A stretch of DNA of 64,000 bases, from contig NZ_LZEX01000034.1 of the NCBI RefSeq assembly GCF_001676055.1, positions 248,001 to 312,000 on the forward strand, in the 5' to 3' direction. The translations under genes were made by a program, and so were the position numbers. Shown here in pieces: positions 58,912 through 64,000 of the stretch. Source of the stretch: Morganella psychrotolerans (GTDB taxonomy: Bacteria > Pseudomonadota > Gammaproteobacteria > Enterobacterales > Enterobacteriaceae). How positions within the stretch are numbered: position 1 is the first letter of the stretch; every line of letters starts with the position of its first letter. The notes below the pieces were generated by a model, which worked only from the letters and a program-made list of their open reading frames with translations, searched no databases and was not told the DNA's origin.

Positions 58912-60663
58912 TTAATTATCTAATCCCAACTGCGCACGTAACGCGGCAATGTCTGTCTGCCATTGCTGCTGAAGTGCGGGTTTCTGATGTCCGGGTTTGC
59001 GCTGTATATCGGCTGCAAGCCTTTCTTCCAGTGCGATCAGTATCGCCAGTTTTTCCTCTTCATCATCTGCAACCGCGGTTGTTTCAATTGTTGCGGCAAG
59101 TGACTGCGCAGAAACATCCGGGGACTGATCAGCATTCAGATGGCGGATAGCATCATAAACCTGATCCAAATCGTGATATTCCGTCAGCCGTGAGCCGTCG
59201 ATATACCAAAACCGGTTACAGCTTTTTTCAATCAGTTCGCGGTCATGGCTGACCAGAATCAAGCCACCGGCAAACCGGCTGATTTCATCTGCCAGTGCGG
59301 ATTTTCCGTCCATATCCAGGTGGTTGGTTGGTTCATCCAGCATCAGAAGCGAATATTTCGCCAGACTTAACCCGACAAACAGCAGTCGCGCCCGCTCGCC
59401 ACCGCTCAGTGAACCGACAGTCTGCTGGTGGCGCAGATAGGGAAATCCTGCGCCGATCAGGGCCATTTTTCTCTGTTCATCAATTAACGGAGCAAATGGT
59501 TTTAATGCATCCATTAATGAATCAGTATCATTCAGTTGCGCCAGTTTCTGGTCGTAATAACCCAAATGGACACGCGGATGCAGCACCAGCGGGCTGTCAG
59601 GTAAGGTGACACTCTCTTGCTGTGAATGCGCCCAAATCATCCGCAACAGCGAGGATTTCCCTGTACCGTTTGCCCCGGTAATGGCGATGCGGTCGCCACT
59701 TTTTACCGATAAATTATCCGTCACATACAGTGGCGGACAATTATCTGCCGGGATAACAGCTAACTGATTAAATGCACAGAGGCGATCTGCCCGCAGGGCA
59801 TCACCGGTCAGTTTCAACTGCCACTGACTACCCGCTGATAGTTCAACCTGATCGTCCTGCAGGCGTCCTACCTGTTTTTCCATTTGTTTGGCTTTGCGGG
59901 AAAGGGCTTCGTTATCATACACTTTTCCCCAGATGGCCAGACGTTTTGCACTCTGCGCGATGCGGTCTATCTCTTTTTGCTGCGCACTGTGGCGGTGTTC
60001 ATCACTTTCATCTTGTGCGTTGAGCGCTTCCCGCGCTTGTGAACAAGGCAGCCGGAACACAGAAATAGTGCCGTCACGCAATATCCAGGTGCAGTTTGTC
60101 ACATGGTCGAGCAGGGTATTATCGTGAGAGACCAGGATAAAACTGCCGCGCCAGCTGATTAAAAACTGCTCCAGCCATAAAATCGTGGGTAAATCGAGAT
60201 GGTTGCTCGGTTCATCGAGCAGCAGCAAATCCGGATTGATAATCAGCGCCCGCGCCAGTAACAAACGGGTATGCTGCCCGCCGCTCAGAGCGGAAACCGG
60301 TAAAAACCACTGTGCGCTGTCAAAACCGGTTTCGGTCAATAACATTTCTGCCCGCCACATGTCAGAGACACGCAGCTCCGCAGGCAGTTTTTCCAGCACC
60401 GCCTCAATCAGTGTCACGGACTGTAATGATTCGGGCAGATGTTGCTCGATATAGGCCACTATCACGCGGTTTGCCGGTGTGACAGTACCTTCATCCGGCA
60501 TTAATTGTCCGGATAATAATTTCATCAGGGTACTTTTCCCGCAACCGTTATGACCAATCAGGCCAATTTTCTCTCCCTGATTCAGGGCAACAGAAATATC
60601 GGTTAACAGGGGCGTGTGACCGGGGTGGAATGACAGATTACGGGTTGATAATAATGTACTCAT
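58912..60663 (-). CDS. ABC-F family ATPase
   Basis: 583 residues with two ABC domains and no membrane segment, so a ribosome-acting ABC-F protein. Domain 1: Walker A GHNGCGKST, signature LSGGQHTRL, Walker B LLLLDEPSNHLDL. Domain 2: GANGTGKSS, LSGGERARL, LLMLDEPTNHLDM. The interdomain linker (about 215-290) is charged and helical. The C-terminal part carries an extension of about 80 residues. It is not clearly EttA, Uup, YheS or YbiT by motif memory. A leader ORF with hairpins precedes it, as in translation-attenuated antibiotic-resistance ABC-F genes, but no resistance can be assigned. Confidence 0.9.
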   Translation of the reverse strand: MSTLLSTRNLSFHPGHTPLLTDISVALNQGEKIGLIGHNGCGKSTLMKLLSGQLMPDEGTVTPANRVIVAYIEQHLPESLQSVTLIEAVLEKLPAELRVSDMWRAEMLLTETGFDSAQWFLPVSALSGGQHTRLLLARALIINPDLLLLDEPSNHLDLPTILWLEQFLISWRGSFILVSHDNTLLDHVTNCTWILRDGTISVFRLPCSQAREALNAQDESDEHRHSAQQKEIDRIAQSAKRLAIWGKVYDNEALSRKAKQMEKQVGRLQDDQVELSAGSQWQLKLTGDALRADRLCAFNQLAVIPADNCPPLYVTDNLSVKSGDRIAITGANGTGKSSLLRMIWAHSQQESVTLPDSPLVLHPRVHLGYYDQKLAQLNDTDSLMDALKPFAPLIDEQRKMALIGAGFPYLRHQQTVGSLSGGERARLLFVGLSLAKYSLLMLDEPTNHLDMDGKSALADEISRFAGGLILVSHDRELIEKSCNRFWYIDGSRLTEYHDLDQVYDAIRHLNADQSPDVSAQSLAATIETTAVADDEEEKLAILIALEERLAADIQRKPGHQKPALQQQWQTDIAALRAQLGLDN

Positions 60664-60765
60664 AGCTTACTCAAATTTAAGGCATAACTATACCTTGGGT
60701 CATAAAAGCGATAACCCTGTAAGCTGAGGAAGGATGTTACTCAGTAATGCTTCACTCAGGCAGGA

Positions 60766-60801
60766 TTAACGCGCAGCGTTAACAGAACAGCCTGAGTTCT
60801 G
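60766..60801 (-). promoter_or_regulatory. Two adjacent hairpins at the end of the leader ORF
   Basis: On the minus strand CAGAAC-TCAGGCT-GTTCTG is followed at once by TTAACGC-TGC-GCGTTAA, the latter covering the leader stop codon. They could form the attenuation switch for the ABC-F gene. Confidence 0.55.
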
Positions 60802-60849
60802 ACGATTACCAAAGAAATGTGAATATTCGATCACATCACTTAACAACAT
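60766..60849 (-). CDS. Putative leader peptide upstream of the ABC-F gene
   Basis: 27-residue ORF starting MLLSDVIEYSHFFGNRQNSG and ending in Ala-Ala-Arg. A near-perfect ribosome site GGAGG is seven bases from the ATG, and a promoter (TTGCTC, 18 bases, TATAAT) lies upstream at 60891-60920. Two hairpins overlap its end. The 102 bases to the ABC-F start hold further weak stems. A regulatory uORF is inferred. Confidence 0.65.
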   Translation of the reverse strand: MLLSDVIEYSHFFGNRQNSGCSVNAAR

Positions 60850-60890
60850 AATTAGCCTCCTTTTTTTTCTCTGAGTTATAGAATGAGCCG

Positions 60891-60920
60891 ATTATATCAT
60901 CAGAAATTATTAATGAGCAA
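60891..60920 (-). promoter_or_regulatory. Promoter of the leader/ABC-F transcript
   Basis: TTGCTC (60920-60915) and TATAAT (60896-60891) with an 18-base spacer on the minus strand, 42 bases before the leader start. Confidence 0.6.
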
Positions 60921-60968
60921 TAACAGCGCTTAAGGTGATTTAATAACCGCGTAACTGATGGCGCCGGT

Positions 60969-61418
60969 TTACCGGCGAACCATATCACAGTGCGGGATCC
61001 CGTCTTCTGAATAAATTTCTGAGCAGACAGTAAAGCCGCATTTTTCATAAAATGCGGTCAGATGTGCCTGGGCGCTGATATGAATCTGCCGCTGTCCGTG
61101 ATGCTGATGTATTGCGCGGATAGCGGCTTCCATCAGGGGATAGCCCAGTTTTTGCCCGCGAAACTGCGGATTAACCACGACACGGCCGATGGCTGCCGGT
61201 GCTGTATCATCCGCCGGGGGCAGAATACGGCAGCAGGCGACAATCTCCCCGTTTTGTTCCGCCCACAAATGCAGTGCGGTGAGATCAATTCCGTCCGCAT
61301 CCTGATAACAGCAGGTCTGCTCCACAACAAACACCGCACTGCGCAGGGCAAGAAGGCGGTAGAGTGTCAGCGGCGATAATGTATTAAATTCAGCGGTGTG
61401 CCAGGTGATCGCGGTCAT
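60969..61418 (-). CDS. elaA: ElaA, GNAT acetyltransferase
   Basis: 149 residues, GNAT family. The family start ITWHTAEFNTLSPLTLYRLLALRSAVFVVEQTCCYQDADGIDL and the acetyl-CoA loop VVNPQFRGQKLGYPLMEAA are conserved, with the C-terminal YEKCGF and EIYSEDGIPHCDM. E. coli ElaA has unknown substrate. It lies upstream of the leader/ABC-F promoter on the same strand but is separated by it. Confidence 0.93.
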   Translation of the reverse strand: MTAITWHTAEFNTLSPLTLYRLLALRSAVFVVEQTCCYQDADGIDLTALHLWAEQNGEIVACCRILPPADDTAPAAIGRVVVNPQFRGQKLGYPLMEAAIRAIHQHHGQRQIHISAQAHLTAFYEKCGFTVCSEIYSEDGIPHCDMVRR

Positions 61419-61512
61419 TATGTTATCCGTTTTGTTGCGGGGATATCCCGTTTGATGACTGTCTGAAAGAAGGACGATATCCCGCTGTATTTATTTCCTG
61501 TTTACTGAAATA

Positions 61513-62253
61513 TCAGATTACGGCTTGCTTAACCATTTGTAATAACTGACGAACATCTTCAAGACGGGTATTACCTGTCTCTTTATCAATAATCGAACTA
61601 TAGATGTGAGGAATGATTTTTTTCACGCCGGCATCAAGAGCGATTTGTAAAATTTCAGCAAAATTATCTAAGTCAATTCCGCCGGTAGGTTCAAGCGCAA
61701 AATCAAATTTTGCACAGGCCGCGGCAACGGCTTTGTACTCCTCAATATACGTCAGTCCCTGCATATGAAAAAATTTAACCGAGTCAGCGCCCATATCTTT
61801 CAGCATCATAATAGCTGTTTCAATGGGCACGATGCCATCAGGTGCTTCAGAGCTTAACGGGCCGGTTGAAATTTTAACCATACCAATGGTACCACCCGGT
61901 GAAATTAATGCATTCACAAAGGTTTCATTCTGACCCAGTAATGCACGGCTGATAGCTGCGCCGGTGAAAACCTGGTTGACGTGCTGAGGCTGGACTTCCT
62001 TTGCAATCAAAGAAACCATTGTGGATTGATTCGGATCGCCGGCACCTAATCCTACAGATAATGCATTGTTTGTTTCTTGTGCATAAATTTTCATATCCGC
62101 AATAGCGCTTTCAGTATCCGGATAGTTTTTTGATAAAACGCCCACGACCACAAAGTTTTCAGCCGCAGCACAGATATCTTTGGCGTTTTGGTGGCTGCCT
62201 GCCAATACGTTTAAGCACACACGGTTACGGTAAAAATTCGGTGACAATCTCAT
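61513..62253 (-). CDS. dgaF: DgaF-like 2-dehydro-3-deoxy-phosphogluconate aldolase
   Basis: 246 residues, KDGP aldolase family. In Salmonella the DgaF enzyme splits 2-keto-3-deoxygluconate-6-phosphate into pyruvate and glyceraldehyde-3-phosphate at the end of D-glucosaminate breakdown. Visible parts: NFYRNRVCLNVLAGSHQNAKDI, VSIEKI-like SPGGTIGMVKISTGPLSS, FFHMQGLTYIEEYKAVA and LEPTGGIDLDNFAEI. It is one base after dgaE. Substrate assignment is by family. Confidence 0.87.
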   Translation of the reverse strand: MRLSPNFYRNRVCLNVLAGSHQNAKDICAAAENFVVVGVLSKNYPDTESAIADMKIYAQETNNALSVGLGAGDPNQSTMVSLIAKEVQPQHVNQVFTGAAISRALLGQNETFVNALISPGGTIGMVKISTGPLSSEAPDGIVPIETAIMMLKDMGADSVKFFHMQGLTYIEEYKAVAAACAKFDFALEPTGGIDLDNFAEILQIALDAGVKKIIPHIYSSIIDKETGNTRLEDVRQLLQMVKQAVI

Positions 62254-62254
62254 T

Positions 62255-63373
62255 TTATATTCCTTTAACTAACAAGCGGATACGTTCAGATATAACATCG
62301 AGTTGTTCATTGCTGACGCTACGGACATCAACTTCTGCTTTACCTTCGTTAGCTTTGTATTCGCGGAAATAGATAGCGGTATCGCCTTGTTTTAATTCAG
62401 ACATAATTTGATATGTGGTTTTTCCAATCTGTTTTTCATCAAAGCTGATTTCAGTCCTGGCAATATCTCTGCCGGCGGCATCCCACACGATTTGTGCAGA
62501 AATAGCAGGAATGGCATTTAAATCGCAGACAAATTTGTCCATCCGGTTAACCATCTCAGCCCCGGTTTCTTTGGTTGCAGTCAAATAGTGTTCGATGGCG
62601 AGTGTCAGCCCCAAAATACCTTCTTTACCCACTTTCATCGCCCGCCCGATACCGCGGCTTTGGCGTTTAACCCATTCAACATACGTTTTTTTACCGAGAA
62701 CCAGGCCGCTGGTGGGTCCTTCAATGGCCTTTGCACCACTGTAAATAACCAAATCAGCACCTGCCCGGTAGTAAGTGGTTAAATCTTCTTCGGCGGCAGC
62801 ATCAACAATTAATGGTAATTGATGTTCGCGGGCAACACTGACGGCATCGCTGACCGTCAGCATACTTTTTTGTACGGTATGATGAGATTTTATATAGAGG
62901 ATAGCGGCAGTTTGCGGGGTAATTTTTGCGGCTAATTGGGCTGCACTACATTCGTTAGCAAAACCAGCTTCAATCACTTTACCGCCACCTAATGTCACCA
63001 TGGTGTCAACAGGCGCCCCGAAGTTAACGTTATGGCCTTTCGGTAAGATAATTTCACGTGGTACAGGCTTGTCTGATGAGTGTAAATTGAGTAATAGATC
63101 CTCATCATCTTTCACGATAACCGCAGCGACCGCCTGGGCAATTCCTGCTGATGCACAAGAAACCACCACCGCATCTTCAACGTCGAGTAATTGCGCGATA
63201 TATTCGCCGGTTTTATTTACCAGATCGTTAATTTCAAAGTAATTATTCAGTCCGTAAGCAACACGTTCAACAACGTCCGGGGCCGGGGTTGAAACACCGA
63301 GCATAGTCATGCGACCGGAAGCGTTAATAACGTGTTTAAGCTGATATTTTTCATAAATCGATTGCATGTTCAC
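62255..63373 (-). CDS. dgaE: DgaE-like PLP-dependent ammonia lyase
   Basis: 372 residues, SelA-like fold type I PLP enzyme. DgaE deaminates D-glucosaminate-6-phosphate to the keto-deoxy sugar acid. The PLP Lys lies in IYSGAKAIEGPTSGLVLG; HVINASGRMTMLGVS starts the family core, and LPLIVDAAAEEDL holds the cofactor Asp. The start at 63373 overlaps the upstream amidohydrolase gene by 23 bases, showing coupling; a second ATG at 63367 is possible. Confidence 0.88.
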   Translation of the reverse strand: MNMQSIYEKYQLKHVINASGRMTMLGVSTPAPDVVERVAYGLNNYFEINDLVNKTGEYIAQLLDVEDAVVVSCASAGIAQAVAAVIVKDDEDLLLNLHSSDKPVPREIILPKGHNVNFGAPVDTMVTLGGGKVIEAGFANECSAAQLAAKITPQTAAILYIKSHHTVQKSMLTVSDAVSVAREHQLPLIVDAAAEEDLTTYYRAGADLVIYSGAKAIEGPTSGLVLGKKTYVEWVKRQSRGIGRAMKVGKEGILGLTLAIEHYLTATKETGAEMVNRMDKFVCDLNAIPAISAQIVWDAAGRDIARTEISFDEKQIGKTTYQIMSELKQGDTAIYFREYKANEGKAEVDVRSVSNEQLDVISERIRLLVKGI

Positions 63374-64000
63374 ATTCGCCTTGTGCCTGAATTATATGTT
63401 TTCCGCCAATGATGGCGGCGACGGGGACGAAACGGTGTGTTCCGGTACGCTTTTCATTTTCAGCGTCCGTCAGTTCAGTGAGTTCTTCTTTAAGATTGAA
63501 CAGTGTGATATCAGCGTCAAAACCCGGTCTTAAATAGCCTTTAGCCGGCAGAGAGAGCAAATCAGCGGCTTTTTCAGTAACACAGCGCAGAACTTGCTCT
63601 GCACTAAAGCCCATGCACAGGAATTTGGTCATCACAAATGCGAGGCTGTAAACAGGACCATTAACACGGTTTCTGTGGTAGATATCGGAACTGATGATGT
63701 CAGGGTAAGTACCGATACGCATGGCTTGTTCTGCTACTTTAAAGCTGAAACTTTCACTGCCGTGACCCACATCCAGGAGAACACCCCGGGCCAGTGCGCG
63801 GGCAATTGACGGCCTGAGATAACCGGTGTCATCTAAAATCCGGTTGGGTTTACCATTAAAACAGTGCGTAATAATGTCGCCACGGGTCAGTAAACCGGCA
63901 ACTTCGTCAATATCAGGCGGATTATTGCCAATATGAACCATCAATGGCAGACGATGTTTTTTTTGCATCTCCTTGGCTCTGATGAGCGGGGCGATCCCAT
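63351..64000 (-). CDS. Amidohydrolase/deacetylase-family metallohydrolase (partial, 5' end beyond window)
   Basis: The minus-strand frame is open from 63351 to the right edge; only the C-terminal 216 codons are in the window. LPLMVHIGNNPPDIDEV contains a metal His, and DVGHGSESFSFKV, SSDIYHRNRVNGPVYSL and the closing GKHIIQAQGECE match the amidohydrolase family found with dgaE-dgaF. The family member may deacetylate an N-acylated amino-sugar acid before lyase action; that role is inferred. First visible gene of the dga-like operon. Confidence 0.87.
   Translation of the reverse strand, partial: GIAPLIRAKEMQKKHRLPLMVHIGNNPPDIDEVAGLLTRGDIITHCFNGKPNRILDDTGYLRPSIARALARGVLLDVGHGSESFSFKVAEQAMRIGTYPDIISSDIYHRNRVNGPVYSLAFVMTKFLCMGFSAEQVLRCVTEKAADLLSLPAKGYLRPGFDADITLFNLKEELTELTDAENEKRTGTHRFVPVAAIIGGKHIIQAQGECEHAIDL

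Noticed and set aside
60836-61048. 70-codon minus-strand ORF between the leader and elaA
   Set aside because: It overlaps the elaA coding end and the leader promoter in another frame and has no ribosome site.

Overview
The window is a chromosomal segment of a gammaproteobacterium of the Enterobacterales. Long blocks are syntenic with the Escherichia coli terminus region (trp-topA-cysB-acnA-pyrF, rsx-add-fumC-tus, ynf-mlc). Unfused trpG and trpD, the mid-range base composition, an imperfect ERIC-like palindromic repeat family and a D-glucosaminate-6-phosphate type operon point to the Morganellaceae, most likely Morganella. The genus call is an inference from gene content; no search was run.

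Layout. 1-4453: trp operon on the minus strand (trpL leader, trpE, trpG, trpD, trpCF running off the edge) with TrpR operator and attenuator. 4535-15511: trpH, yciO, rluB, an unknown lipoprotein, yciK, sohB, yciN, topA (frameshifted in this sequence), cysB and a small secreted protein. 15807-24915: acnA, ribA, pgpB, the LPS-control pair lapA-lapB with pyrF-yciH, and rnb. 25016-31212: nth and the complete electron-transport operon rsxABCDGE. 31483-41440: ydgJ, yfeH, a TPM-domain protein, add, ydgA (also frameshifted), manA, fumC and tus with a Ter site. 41441-42834: accessory stretch with three tandem small peptide genes that the supplied gene calls mostly missed. 42835-50277: ynfM/ynfL, a DUF1460 protein, mlc, bioD2, ynfD, ynfB, ydfG, a GFA-family protein. 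50358-55994: the methylcitrate regulon prpBCD and prpR with a sigma-54 promoter and an array of PrpR-like half-sites. 56094-58852: alkB, ada and an SH3-like exported protein. 58912-64000: an ABC-F ATPase with an upstream leader peptide, elaA, and a dgaF-dgaE-amidohydrolase operon that runs off the edge.

Functionally this is mostly core metabolism (tryptophan, pyrimidine, riboflavin, TCA, propionate), envelope and redox maintenance, and alkylation repair. The most notable items are: two independent one-base expansions of A-runs that break topA and ydgA (probably sequencing errors, possibly slippage sites); a Ter site abutting tus; the rsx-to-ydfG block inverted relative to E. coli with the junction between rnb and nth; a tandem family of small Cys-pair peptides next to tus; an Ada protein that has lost all four zinc/methyl-acceptor cysteines of its N-terminal domain yet keeps an Ada-box-like operator; and a leader ORF with hairpins before an ABC-F gene.
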